In this document: positions 1 to 8,706 of the stretch, piece after piece | How the letters are laid out: every line of letters begins with the position of its first letter | How positions within the stretch are numbered: the first letter of the stretch is position 1 | Assembly: GCA_963843525.1 (NCBI GenBank) | Contig: CAWJKM010000007.1 | Coordinates: forward strand, 930,001 to 994,000 | DNA length: 64,000 nt | Source: DATJPR01 sp963843525 | GTDB lineage: Bacteria > Bacteroidota > Ignavibacteria > UBA10030 > UBA6906 | Reading direction: 5' to 3' | Notes under the pieces: generated by a model | Databases searched by the model: none | The model's input: the letters and a program-made list of their open reading frames with translations, nothing else | Told to the model about the DNA's origin: nothing | Made by a program: the position numbers and the translations under genes

Positions 1-179
1 CCGTTGCGGATGCCGCCCGGGAATTCGACGTGCCGTGTGAAGTATCCCTGGAAGGCGCGATGGCTTGCGGGTTTGGGATTTGCCAGGGATGTCCGGTGGA
101 ATTGACGGATGGACCGCAGCGTTACGCGTTGATGTGCAAAGATGGCCCGGTGTTCGACACCCGGCGGATCAAGATCTGA
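1..179 (+). CDS. pyrK: Dihydroorotate dehydrogenase B, electron transfer subunit, C-terminal part
   Basis: Only the last 58 codons are in the window (frame starts at base 3, stop at 177-179). The tail carries the [2Fe-2S] ligand pattern of PyrK, with cysteines in ACGFGICQGCP and again in ALMCKDGPVF. In class 1B dihydroorotate dehydrogenases this subunit holds FAD and the iron-sulfur cluster and passes electrons from the PyrD flavin to NAD+. The pyrD start follows one base after the stop, the usual pyrK-pyrD pairing, so the two are surely co-transcribed. The N-terminal FAD and NAD domains lie outside the window. Confidence 0.9.
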   Translation, partial: VADAAREFDVPCEVSLEGAMACGFGICQGCPVELTDGPQRYALMCKDGPVFDTRRIKI

Positions 180-180
180 A

Positions 181-1126
181 ATGGTGAACACTGCTCTACA
201 ACTCGGGTCGCTGACGTTCAAGAACCGCGTCCTGGTCGCTTCCGGGACCTTCGGGTACGGTGATGAGACGGCGGGGCTGGTGGATCTCTCGAAGATCGGG
301 GGGCTCATTACGAAGTCGCTTTCCCTCAAGCCGCGTGAAGGTAACGCGCCGCGAAGGATCGCCGAGACGGCGAGCGGAATGCTCAACTCGATAGGGCTGG
401 CAAATATCGGTGTTCACCGTTTTATCAGTGAAAAGCTTCCCTTCCTGCGAGGGGTCGACACGGCGGTGATCGCGAACATCGCGGCGAGCTCGGTGGAGGA
501 GTATTGCAGCGTGCTTTCCCTGCTCGAGAGGGAGGAGGGGGTGGACGCCTTCGAAATCAACGTCTCCTGCCCGAACGTGAGAGAAGGGGGATTGACGTTC
601 GGCACGAGCTGCCCTGCAGTCGCAGAAATCACGCGCAGGTTGCGGGCTCTGACGTCGAAACCGTTGATCATCAAACTGACACCAAACGTCACTCACATTT
701 CCGAGTTTGCCCGTGCGGCGGAAAATGAAGGGGCGGATGCTCTCTCGGTCATCAATACCTTGATCGGCATGGCGGTCGACATCCATTCGCGCCGGCCGCT
801 GTTGTCGACGGTGACCCGGAGGCCTTTCGGGGCCGGCGATCAAGCCCATCGCCCTTGCGAAGGTGTACGAGGTGGTAAAAGCCGTCCGGATTCCGGTGAT
901 CGGGATCGGCGGAATTCAGACAGCGACCGATGCTCTGGAGTTTCTGATCACAGGGGCCTCGTTGGTGCAGGTGGGGACGCAAAATTTTGTAGAACCTGAC
1001 GCATCGGTGAAAATCGCTGCCGGGATCCGGGACTGGTGTGCCGCGCGTAACATCGGCGATGTACACGAGATCGTAGGGACGTTAAAAGCGGAAGCTTCTG
1101 CCTCAATCGTGGAATCATGGCTCTAA
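181..1126 (+). pseudogene. pyrD: Dihydroorotate dehydrogenase B catalytic subunit, broken by a one-base frameshift
   Basis: PyrD oxidises dihydroorotate to orotate in pyrimidine synthesis. The first frame gives a normal class 1B start (LGSLTFKNRVLVASGTFGYG) and the active-site region EINVSCPNVREGG with the catalytic cysteine. After LLSTVT the reading jumps. The C-terminal half (PVIGIGGIQTATDALEFL, VQVGTQNFVEP) continues in another frame up to 1126. Removing one C from the CCC run at 815-817 restores TVTGGLSGPAIKPIALAK, the conserved phosphate-binding segment. Both halves are otherwise intact, and pyrK and folC flank the gene in normal operon order. Since this is a housekeeping step, an assembly or sequencing error is at least as likely as real inactivation. 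The 3' end overlaps the folC start by 10 bases. Confidence 0.85.
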
Positions 1127-2418
1127 GATCGCCGGTGAGTTCATACAACGCTACTGTTCATTATCTCTTTGCCCTCCAATACCGGGGGATGAAATTCGGC
1201 CTCCGGAATACCCGACTCCTTCTCAAAGCGCTTGGGAATCCGCACCGCGCATTTCCGTCGATTCACGTGGCGGGGACGAATGGAAAAGGATCGACTTCCG
1301 CGTTCCTCGCGTCGATTCTGCAGGAAGCCGGCTACCGCACAGGGCTTTACACTTCTCCGCATCTCCTGAGGTTTACGGAGCGGGTGCGCATCAACGGGGT
1401 GGAGATCCCGTCAGCCCGCCTCATCGCGTACGTCAAAAAACTCCGACCGGTCATCGAGGAAGCCGGGGCTACGTTTTTCGAAGCGACCACGGCGATTGCC
1501 TTCCGCTATTTTGCCGATGAGAAGATCGACATCGCGGTGATCGAGACAGGATTGGGGGGAAGGCTCGATGCGACCAATCTCGTTCTTCCGCTCGCGAGTG
1601 TGATTACTTCGATCGGGTTGGACCATATGGAGCTCCTGGGCACCACGGTGCGTCAAATTGCAGAAGAGAAGGGCGGGATCATCAAGCGCGGGCGTCCGGT
1701 CATATCGCGGGTGGAAAACCGCGCTGCGGAAGCGGTGCTGCGTCGCATAGCCCGACAACGGAGTTCACCATTCTGGCGCGCAAAGGAGTGTGCCCCGGCG
1801 TCGGGTCGGCGGGAAGACGGGAAGATGCGGATACACTTCTCCGGCGGCCTCCTGGCGGGTCAGTCGGTCTCCATCGATCTCTTCGGGAGTCATCAGGTGC
1901 GAAACGCTCAGACGGCGGTCGCCACCTGTTCTGTTCTACTGGATCGGGGCAAATTGCGGGAGGTTACTCCGGCGCATGTCGCGCAGGGGCTTGCCAGGGT
2001 GAGGAAGAATACGGGCATACGGGGTCGATTTGAGATCATCGATCGCCCCGAAGGTCGCACAATCATCGATGTCGCCCACAACCCCGAAGGGATACGCGCG
2101 CTGGTTCGTGCTGTGAAGGCCGGGGGAGAACACGCCGCGGAGATCGTATTCGGTGTGATGGCAGACAAGAAATACCGACCCATGCTCAGGCGGCTGAGGG
2201 GGATTGGCCGTCACATGGTGGCCGTCGCCCCAAAAGGATCGCGTGCTCTCGGGGTGGGAGAATTGACGAAAGAAGCTCGGAAAGCGGGATTCACGGTGAG
2301 CCCGGCTCCTTCTGTCGCCAGAGGGGTGGTCCTCGCGCGATCGCGGGCGGGCCGGAAGACGGTTCTCGTTGTCGGGTCGCACTATCTCGTCGCAGAGGCT
2401 TTGAAAGGGCTTTCATGA
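1117..2418 (+). CDS. folC: Bifunctional folylpolyglutamate synthase / dihydrofolate synthase
   Basis: The 433-aa protein matches FolC, an ATP-dependent Mur-ligase-type enzyme. It adds glutamate to dihydropteroate and/or extends folate polyglutamate tails. The N-terminus has the family signature LFALQYRGMKFGL, then the ATP P-loop GTNGKGS at residues 53-59 and the TSPHLLRFTERVRING segment. ETGLGGRLDATN and the C-terminal IIDVAHNPEG motif of the glutamate-binding domain follow. Length is typical. The ATG at 1117 overlaps the pyrD end, which suggests translational coupling. Folate genes folB and folK lie far away at about 21 kb, so the pathway is split. Confidence 0.93.
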   Translation: MALRSPVSSYNATVHYLFALQYRGMKFGLRNTRLLLKALGNPHRAFPSIHVAGTNGKGSTSAFLASILQEAGYRTGLYTSPHLLRFTERVRINGVEIPSARLIAYVKKLRPVIEEAGATFFEATTAIAFRYFADEKIDIAVIETGLGGRLDATNLVLPLASVITSIGLDHMELLGTTVRQIAEEKGGIIKRGRPVISRVENRAAEAVLRRIARQRSSPFWRAKECAPASGRREDGKMRIHFSGGLLAGQSVSIDLFGSHQVRNAQTAVATCSVLLDRGKLREVTPAHVAQGLARVRKNTGIRGRFEIIDRPEGRTIIDVAHNPEGIRALVRAVKAGGEHAAEIVFGVMADKKYRPMLRRLRGIGRHMVAVAPKGSRALGVGELTKEARKAGFTVSPAPSVARGVVLARSRAGRKTVLVVGSHYLVAEALKGLS

Positions 2419-2471
2419 GCAGCCCGTTTCAATGCAAATCGTCGAATTGAGGGGTTTGGGGGGAATTAATC

Positions 2472-2500
2472 TTGACATTTCCCGTGTTATGGTGTATATT
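2472..2500 (+). promoter_or_regulatory. Promoter of rho
   Basis: TTGACA at 2472-2477 and TATATT at 2495-2500 are separated by exactly 17 bases, near-perfect sigma70-type spacing. Transcription would start near 2507, leaving about 190 untranslated bases before the rho ATG at 2698. No gene is visible in the 2419-2697 gap. The long leader is where rho autoregulation would act in other bacteria, but I see no clear terminator hairpin in it. Confidence 0.75.
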
Positions 2501-2697
2501 CTGGTGGTTTGATTTGCCCCGCACTTAGGGTTGCTTCGAATTCCACCAATTCGCTTCTCATCGGGCATTCTGACGTCTCCCAACCACCTCCGTTTTTGTT
2601 ATCCGTCTTTGCATCCCGTTTGTTCATGAACGTCTGACAAGCGTACGCGGTGTTGTGAAGGACGAACTTCCTCGTTATTCTGAAAGGCACCTTCTCC

Positions 2698-3951
2698 ATG
2701 CCAATGGACATTGCAGAACTGAAGTCCAAAAAGATCTCAGAGTTAAATCAGATCGCAAAAGACCTTAACATCTCAGGGTATAGCGATCTGCGCAAGCAGG
2801 AGCTCATCTTCAAAATCCTGGAGGCGCAGACAGAGCAGGGCGGGCTCACCTTCAGTCGCGGCGTTCTCGAAGTGCTGCCGGACGGGTATGGATTCCTCCG
2901 TTCGGTAGACTACAATTACCTCCCGTCTCCCGATGATATCTATGTCTCCCCCTCCCAGATTAAGAAATTCAATCTCCGGACGGGGGATACCGTCAGCGGA
3001 CAGGTCCGTCCGCCGAAAGAGGGTGAACGGTTCTTCGCCCTCCTTCGCGTCGAGGCCGTCAATGACGAAAATCCCGACATGATTCGGGAGCGGGTGCTCT
3101 TCGACAATCTGACCCCGCTCTATCCAAACAGTAACATCAAACTGGAGACTGCTCCCGGGGAATACGCGATGCGGATCATGGATCTGCTTTCCCCCATCGG
3201 GAAAGGGCAGCGCGGAATGGTGGTGTCACCTCCCAAGGCGGGAAAAACCATTCTCCTCCAGAAAATCGCCAACAGCATCACGAGAAATCATCCGGAAATA
3301 AAGCTGATCGTGCTCCTTATTGACGAACGACCGGAAGAGGTCACGGATATGGAGCGTTCCGTGAATGCCGAGGTGGTGAGTTCGACGTTCGATGAGCCAC
3401 CAGAGCGGCATGTGCAGGTGGCGGACATGGTGCTGGAGAAAGCGAAACGTCTGGTGGAGGCGAAGAAGGACGTCGTGGTCCTTCTGGACAGCATCACGCG
3501 TCTTGCACGGGCACACAACACCGTGGTACCTCATTCCGGCAAGATCCTCTCGGGCGGTGTCGATGCGAACGCACTGCACAAGCCCAAGCGGTTTTTCGGT
3601 GCGGCGCGGAATCTCGAAGAAGGGGGAAGCCTGACGATTGTGGCGACGGCACTCGTCGAAACCGGAAGCCGCATGGACGAAGTGATTTTTGAAGAGTTCA
3701 AGGGGACCGGCAACATGGAAATCATCCTCGACCGGAAGCTCTCCGACCGGCGGGTGTTCCCGGCCATGGACATTAACCGCTCCGGGACCAGAAAAGAGGA
3801 ACTGCTCATTGACGCCGACGACCTGAACAGAATCTGGATACTCCGTAAATTGCTTTCGGAGTTCAATACCGTTGAGGCGATGGAATTCATGCTCGAAAAG
3901 ATGCGCGGGACGAAGTCGAATAGAGAGTTTCTGAAAATGATGAGCAGCTAA
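2698..3951 (+). CDS. rho: Transcription termination factor Rho
   Basis: A 417-aa hexameric RNA-dependent ATPase that ends transcripts. Domains in order: Rho_N helical domain (residues 1-45, DIAELKSKKISELNQIAKDL); cold-shock-like primary RNA-binding domain (about 50-120, GVLEVLPDGYGFLRS and DDIYVSPSQIKKFNLRTGD); then the RecA-like motor with Walker A PPKAGKT (about 180), Walker B VVLLDSITRLARAHN, the Q-loop region, and the R-loop segment after LVETGSRMDEVIFEEFKGTGN. Length equals the E. coli protein and there is no insertion in the RNA-binding domain. The ATG at 2698 follows a GAAAGG about 12 bases upstream. It is transcribed alone from its own promoter. Confidence 0.97.
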   Translation: MPMDIAELKSKKISELNQIAKDLNISGYSDLRKQELIFKILEAQTEQGGLTFSRGVLEVLPDGYGFLRSVDYNYLPSPDDIYVSPSQIKKFNLRTGDTVSGQVRPPKEGERFFALLRVEAVNDENPDMIRERVLFDNLTPLYPNSNIKLETAPGEYAMRIMDLLSPIGKGQRGMVVSPPKAGKTILLQKIANSITRNHPEIKLIVLLIDERPEEVTDMERSVNAEVVSSTFDEPPERHVQVADMVLEKAKRLVEAKKDVVVLLDSITRLARAHNTVVPHSGKILSGGVDANALHKPKRFFGAARNLEEGGSLTIVATALVETGSRMDEVIFEEFKGTGNMEIILDRKLSDRRVFPAMDINRSGTRKEELLIDADDLNRIWILRKLLSEFNTVEAMEFMLEKMRGTKSNREFLKMMSS

Positions 3952-4027
3952 TCGGGCCATCGCCGCTTGCTACTCCTTCACCGCACACATTCAATTCCAA
4001 CCCTTCAGTGAACCGGACATCACGCCT

Positions 4028-5212
4028 GTGAGCATGGACGAACCTGTAATCATTGCCGCTTGTCGGACCGCCGTTGGAAGCTTTCGCGGCGGTCTCAGCT
4101 CGCTTCCCGCTCCGAGATTGGGCGCCGTGGTTGTAGCCGAGGTGTTGCGGCGCGCCGGAATCTCGCCCGACCGGGTCGATGAAGTCATCATGGGAAACGT
4201 TCTTTCCGCCGGCGTCGGCCAGGCACCTGCCCGGCAGGCTGCGATTTTTGCGGGGCTCCCGACATCCGTGCAGTGTACCACGATCAACAAGGTTTGCGGG
4301 TCGGGATTGAAATCTGTCATGCTTGCAGCCCAGGCGATCATGGTGGGAGATGCAGACGTCATCGTCGCGGGAGGCATGGAGAGCATGAGCAACGCTCCCT
4401 ATCTGCTGGAGAAGGCGCGCGATGGATACAGGATGGGCAATGCAGAGATCGTGGACGCAATGATGAAGGATGGCTTGACCGACGCGTACAGCAATCAGGC
4501 CATGGGCATCGGCGCGGAGCAGTGTGCGCGCGATCTCGGGATCAGCAGGAAGGAGCAGGATGATTTCGCCATCCTCAGCTATCGCCGGGCTCAGGAAGCG
4601 CAATCGGAGGGGAAATTCAACCGGGAAATCGTACCCGTGAATGTCCCGGGGCCGAAGGGTTCGAGCACGACGTTCGCTGTTGACGAAGATGTGCGGAAAA
4701 CAGACTTTGAAAAAATTCCGACATTGAAGCCGGCGTTCATGAAAGACGGGACGGTCACCGCGGCGAACTCGTCGAAAATCAGCGATGGTGCTGCGGCCGT
4801 AGTGGTGACCTCAGCGCGCATCGCCAAACGCCTCGGCGTGAAGCCGCTCGCCCGTATCGCCGCGCAAGCCTCGTTCGCAAAAGATCCCATGGAATTCACC
4901 ACGGCGCCCGCCGACGTGATTGCGCGCGTCCTCCTCAAGAGCGGCCGTTCTGTCTCCGGTATCGATCTGTTCGAAATCAACGAAGCATTTGCCGTGGTTG
5001 CGCTGGCTGCGATCAAGGTGTTGGGACTCAGCGAGGAGCGTGTGAATGTGCATGGCGGAGCGATTGCACTCGGTCACCCGATCGGGGCAAGCGGGACGCG
5101 CATCCTCGTGACGCTGTTGCATGCGATGGAAGAGCGCAACGCCAGCAATGGAGTGGCGACCCTGTGCATCGGCGGCGGCGAAGCGAGTGCAATTGTCCTG
5201 GAACGCGATTAA
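4028..5212 (+). CDS. Acetyl-CoA C-acetyltransferase (thiolase)
   Basis: A 394-aa thiolase that condenses or cleaves acetoacetyl-CoA/3-ketoacyl-CoA. It shows the nucleophilic cysteine in NKVCGSGLKSVM (residue 90), the GGMESMSNAPYLL loop, the histidine motif GGAIALGHPIGASGTRI and the second active-site cysteine in LCIGGGEAS. Length is that of biosynthetic thiolases (AtoB/PhaA). The start is GTG 4028 or ATG 4034, two codons apart; neither has a strong ribosome-binding site. It heads a three-gene set with a 3-hydroxyacyl-CoA dehydrogenase and an acyl-CoA dehydrogenase. This implies fatty acid or butyryl-CoA metabolism; an enoyl-CoA hydratase is absent from the cluster. Confidence 0.93.
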   Translation: MSMDEPVIIAACRTAVGSFRGGLSSLPAPRLGAVVVAEVLRRAGISPDRVDEVIMGNVLSAGVGQAPARQAAIFAGLPTSVQCTTINKVCGSGLKSVMLAAQAIMVGDADVIVAGGMESMSNAPYLLEKARDGYRMGNAEIVDAMMKDGLTDAYSNQAMGIGAEQCARDLGISRKEQDDFAILSYRRAQEAQSEGKFNREIVPVNVPGPKGSSTTFAVDEDVRKTDFEKIPTLKPAFMKDGTVTAANSSKISDGAAAVVVTSARIAKRLGVKPLARIAAQASFAKDPMEFTTAPADVIARVLLKSGRSVSGIDLFEINEAFAVVALAAIKVLGLSEERVNVHGGAIALGHPIGASGTRILVTLLHAMEERNASNGVATLCIGGGEASAIVLERD

Positions 5213-5252
5213 CCAGTTGATGGACGACGGTCATCATTTCTCCGGAACCACC

Positions 5253-6104
5253 ATGGAACAATCCAGAATTACCGTCATTGGCGCAGGCACGATGGGCAAC
5301 GGGATCGCGCATGTGTTCGCAGCATCAGGGTTTCCCGTGGTGCTGTGTGATGTGTCGCAGGAGATCTGTGCCAAAGGGCTCGCCACCATTACCGCGAATC
5401 TCGACAGGCAGGTGAAGAAGGGGACTGTTACTCCGGAAGAGAAGTCCAACACGCTCGCACGCATTACATTGTCGACAGACCTCAAGGCTTCAGCCGCAGA
5501 CGCATCCCTGATCATTGAGGCAGCCACAGAACACCATCCGACCAAGAATGAGATCTTCCGTCTCCTGGATGCCTCGGCTCCCGCCGGGACGATCCTGGCG
5601 TCAAATACCTCCTCCATTTCCATCACGGAACTCGCGGCGGTGACGAAACGGCCGTCGAAGGTCATCGGGATGCACTTCATGAACCCCGTGCCGGTGATGA
5701 AGCTTGTGGAAGTGATCCGTGGGTTGTCAACATCCGACGATACGACACTGGACGTTCTTGCACTCTGCGGGAAACTGGGGAAGACGGCGGTCGAAGTGAA
5801 TGATTACCCGGGTTTTGTGGCGAACCGCATTCTCATGCCGATGCTCAATGAAGCCATGTACTGTGTCATGGAAGGAGTGGCGACTCCCGATGCGATCGAC
5901 ACGGTCATGAAGCTCGGGATGAACCATCCGATGGGGCCTCTCGCGCTGGCGGATTTTATCGGACTGGATGTGTGCCTTGCCATATTGAATGTCCTTCATG
6001 AAGGACTTGGCGATCCGAAATACAGGCCGTGCCCTATCCTGAAAAAAATGGTTGCTGCAGGACATCTTGGCCGGAAGAGCGGCGTCGGGTTCTTTACGTA
6101 TTAG
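5253..6104 (+). CDS. hbd: 3-hydroxybutyryl-CoA dehydrogenase
   Basis: 283 aa, NAD(P)-dependent oxidation/reduction of 3-hydroxyacyl-CoA. It has the Rossmann signature ITVIGAGTMGNGIAHVFA at the very N-terminus, the catalytic-region motif GMHFMNPVPVMKLVEVIRG and NDYPGFVANRILMPMLNEA, typical of short-chain Hbd/PaaH rather than the large FadB fusion. I chose the ATG at 5253 because the open frame upstream is only the tail overlap of the thiolase gene and the Rossmann fold begins within five residues. The gap from the thiolase stop is 40 bases, so the two are probably one operon. Confidence 0.93.
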   Translation: MEQSRITVIGAGTMGNGIAHVFAASGFPVVLCDVSQEICAKGLATITANLDRQVKKGTVTPEEKSNTLARITLSTDLKASAADASLIIEAATEHHPTKNEIFRLLDASAPAGTILASNTSSISITELAAVTKRPSKVIGMHFMNPVPVMKLVEVIRGLSTSDDTTLDVLALCGKLGKTAVEVNDYPGFVANRILMPMLNEAMYCVMEGVATPDAIDTVMKLGMNHPMGPLALADFIGLDVCLAILNVLHEGLGDPKYRPCPILKKMVAAGHLGRKSGVGFFTY

Positions 6105-6132
6105 AGCCACTACAACTTGAGATGATCGCGTT

Positions 6133-7275
6133 ATGAACCTTACGTTGACTGACACACATCAGATGATTCGCCAGACCGCGCGTGATTTCGCGGAGAAACA
6201 GTTGTTTGCAGGGGCAAGTGAGCGGGATGACAAAGAAGAGTTTCCAGGAGAATTCATCACGGCGCTCGGGGAGCTCGGGTTCATGGGGATGATGGTCCCT
6301 GAGGAATGGGGTGGTGCCGGACTGGACACGATCAGTTACGCTCTCGCCATGGAAGAAATTTCGCGGGTTGACGCGTCTGTCGGCGTCATCATGTCCGTGA
6401 ACAACTCTCTCGTTTGCTACGGCATTAACAGATACGGGAACGACGACCAGAAGGAACGCTATCTCCGGGATCTTGCAGCAGGGAAGAAACTCGGGGCGTT
6501 CGCGCTCTCGGAGCCGGAAGCCGGAAGCGATGCTTCCAACCAGCACACGGTTGCCGTTCTGGAAGGCGATCATTACATTCTGAATGGGACGAAGAACTGG
6601 ATCACGAACGGCTCGACGGCTGACCTCGTCCTCGTCATGGCTTCCACCGACCGGTCGAAGGGGCCCAAGGGCATCAGCACCTTCATCGTGGAAAAGGGGA
6701 CGCCGGGATTCAACGTCGCAAAGAAGGAAAGGAAACTTGGTATCAGGAGTTCCGATACCGTCTCGCTTGCGTTTGAAAACTGTCACGTGCCGGTGGCGAA
6801 CAGGATTGGCGGGGAAGGTGATGGGTTCAGGTTTGCCATGACCACGCTCGAGGGAGGGCGGATCGGGATTGCCGCACAGGCGTTGGGCATTGCGCAGGCA
6901 TGTGTGGATGCCTCTCTGAAGTACGCAAAGCAACGGAAGGCGTTCGGCAAATTCCTCGCCGAACATCAGGCCATCCAATTTAAGATCGCCGACATGGCGA
7001 CCAACACCGAGGCTGCCCGGATGCTGATCCTGCACGCGTCATGGCTGAAGGATCAGGGCGGCGCGTTCGGACAGGTGGCTTCGATGGCGAAGCTTCTGGC
7101 CTCGAGGACCGCCGTGCAGAATGCGTTGGAAGCAATTCAAATTCATGGAGGCTACGGATACGTTCGCGAGTATCATGTCGAGCGTTATCTCCGCGATGCG
7201 AAAGTGACGGAGATCTATGAGGGGACATCGGAGATTCAGAAGATCGTTATCGCTCGATCGCTCATGAAGGAGTAA
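6133..7275 (+). CDS. Short-chain acyl-CoA dehydrogenase (butyryl-CoA dehydrogenase type)
   Basis: 380 aa FAD enzyme making the trans-2,3 double bond in acyl-CoA. Seen are the FAD/substrate motif FALSEPEAGSDASN, the NGTKNWITNG strand, KAFGKFLAEHQAIQFKIADMA, and the C-terminal ERYLRDAKVTEIYEGTSEIQ with the catalytic glutamate at residue 363, the position used by short- and medium-chain enzymes. Co-directional with the thiolase and hydroxyacyl-CoA dehydrogenase genes, 28 bases after the latter. Whether it works oxidatively, or reductively with an electron-transfer flavoprotein, cannot be told: no etfAB genes are in the window. Confidence 0.92.
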   Translation: MNLTLTDTHQMIRQTARDFAEKQLFAGASERDDKEEFPGEFITALGELGFMGMMVPEEWGGAGLDTISYALAMEEISRVDASVGVIMSVNNSLVCYGINRYGNDDQKERYLRDLAAGKKLGAFALSEPEAGSDASNQHTVAVLEGDHYILNGTKNWITNGSTADLVLVMASTDRSKGPKGISTFIVEKGTPGFNVAKKERKLGIRSSDTVSLAFENCHVPVANRIGGEGDGFRFAMTTLEGGRIGIAAQALGIAQACVDASLKYAKQRKAFGKFLAEHQAIQFKIADMATNTEAARMLILHASWLKDQGGAFGQVASMAKLLASRTAVQNALEAIQIHGGYGYVREYHVERYLRDAKVTEIYEGTSEIQKIVIARSLMKE

Positions 7276-7325
7276 TTTTCAGGCTGTGGTCAGACACTTC
7301 ATACCCTCATAACGAAGGAGTTACC

Positions 7326-7877
7326 ATGCAACGACTTCGGTTAGTGACTCTTCTCCTCGCTTTGTCCACGGTTCTTCCGCTTTTGTCGGTTCAGGCGCAG
7401 ACTCGATGGGTTATCGGCGGCCGGCTTGGCATGTCGCTCGGCACCCTGGGGACCTCCGCGCCACAGAACGACCTCTATTACTATTACTACGGTTACAATC
7501 AGAATACTTCCACAAGCAGTACCAGTGCGGGGTTGCAGATCGGCCCCACCGCAGAGGTAATCTTTGCCAAGCAGTTTGCGGTCACGACGGAATTCAACAT
7601 CAATACCGAAGCCGGCACGCCGATCGAATGGGCAAATACCTTCAAAGCCTACTTTCTCATTAGCGGTTCGAAGATCCTCCCGTACGCGGACGGCGGTTTC
7701 GGTCTCCTGTTTGTGACCGGAGGGCCATTTTTCGGTGTCCGCGCAGGCGGCGGTGCGCTGTTCCCTATATCGCGTAATCTCTATATTCCCGCTGATCTCC
7801 AGATCGGGCTCTATTTTGGAAACAGCTTGACGCTTTTCTGGCTCGCGGTGACTTCCGGTATTCGGTACTTCATCTAA
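7326..7877 (+). CDS. Secreted outer-membrane beta-barrel protein
   Basis: 183 aa. A signal peptide is clear (about residues 1-25, LLLALSTVLPLLSVQAQ). Then come alternating amphipathic strands rich in glycine and aromatics and a C-terminal strand ending in IRYFI, as expected for a small eight- to ten-strand outer-membrane barrel of the Bacteroidota type. Residues about 52-70 form a tyrosine- and asparagine/serine-rich stretch, likely a surface loop. AAGGAG sits 6 bases before the ATG. No specific function can be assigned. The next gene encodes a related barrel. Confidence 0.72.
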   Translation: MQRLRLVTLLLALSTVLPLLSVQAQTRWVIGGRLGMSLGTLGTSAPQNDLYYYYYGYNQNTSTSSTSAGLQIGPTAEVIFAKQFAVTTEFNINTEAGTPIEWANTFKAYFLISGSKILPYADGGFGLLFVTGGPFFGVRAGGGALFPISRNLYIPADLQIGLYFGNSLTLFWLAVTSGIRYFI

Positions 7878-7925
7878 ATCGCCTTTCGCTGTATTCTCTT
7901 CCGTTCACAATGCATCGAGGTGCTT

Positions 7926-8600
7926 ATGCGACGCAGTATTGCGACTGGAATACTCCTGGCTGCAGTCTTGGTTTCCACCATGCCTGCGCTGGGACAGATG
8001 AAATTCGGCGTTGGAATGCGGCTTGGGATGAACATCGGGAGCCTGTCCTTCAATCCTGATATCTATCAGGTAAGCGGCAACATCTCGAAAACCGGGCGCA
8101 CCGGCTTCATGATCGGAGCTGTTTCGGAACTCGAGTTCGCCAAGATGTTCGCGGTCGAGTTCTCTCCCACGTTCGTCCTCAAGGGCGGCGGGTACGAAGA
8201 CACCCAGGGCGGGTCGGACGTCGTCCATTACAGTGAACTGGACCTTCCGATCCTGTTCAAAGTAAAATTCCTTGAAGGAAAAATCAGGCCGTATGCGTTT
8301 GTCGGACCCAACCTGGGAATCGTGATGAGTGCAACGCGAGTTTCCCAGCCTGCGGGCGGACAGGAAACGGATGTCGACGTGAAGGACAACACTTCGGGAA
8401 TAGACTTTGCCCTGGAATTCGGGGCCGGAGCGGAACTGATGGTGATGAAGAATCTCGGCGTGATGATGGACTTCCGGTATTCTCTGGGGTTGTCGGACCT
8501 GAACAGCGCCCCCGCGACACCTCAGCAGGTGAATGTCACGGTCCCCACCGTGAAAGCGAGCGGGTTCCAGATTATGGTGGGTTCACTCTTCTATCTTTGA
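7926..8600 (+). CDS. PorT-like outer-membrane beta-barrel protein
   Basis: 224 aa. Signal peptide (ILLAAVLVSTMPALGQ), then FGVGMRLGMNIGSLSF, a typical first strand of PorT-family (OMP_b-brl_2) barrels, and further strands such as YSELDLPILFKVKFLEGKIRPYAFVGP. ATG 7926 is preferred over the GTG at 7920, because the GTG overlaps the GAGG ribosome-binding site at 7916-7919. The family includes PorT of the type IX secretion system, but many members have no known role, and nothing here ties this one to secretion. A strong terminator follows 44 bases later. Confidence 0.75.
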   Translation: MRRSIATGILLAAVLVSTMPALGQMKFGVGMRLGMNIGSLSFNPDIYQVSGNISKTGRTGFMIGAVSELEFAKMFAVEFSPTFVLKGGGYEDTQGGSDVVHYSELDLPILFKVKFLEGKIRPYAFVGPNLGIVMSATRVSQPAGGQETDVDVKDNTSGIDFALEFGAGAELMVMKNLGVMMDFRYSLGLSDLNSAPATPQQVNVTVPTVKASGFQIMVGSLFYL

Positions 8601-8643
8601 GATGTCTTGGGCCCGGCCAGACCGGGGAAGAGCCTGTGACAGA

Positions 8644-8671
8644 AAAGGCCGGGAAGATCCCGGCCTTTCTG
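8644..8671. terminator. Bidirectional intrinsic terminator
   Basis: An 11-bp perfect stem (8644-8654 with 8658-8668, loop AGA) flanked by A-run and T-run. It lies between the convergent barrel gene (+) and type IX-sorted gene (-) and can serve both strands. Confidence 0.85.
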
Positions 8672-8706
8672 TTGACAGCAGAGCGCATGGCTTCGCGGCA
8701 ACCACA

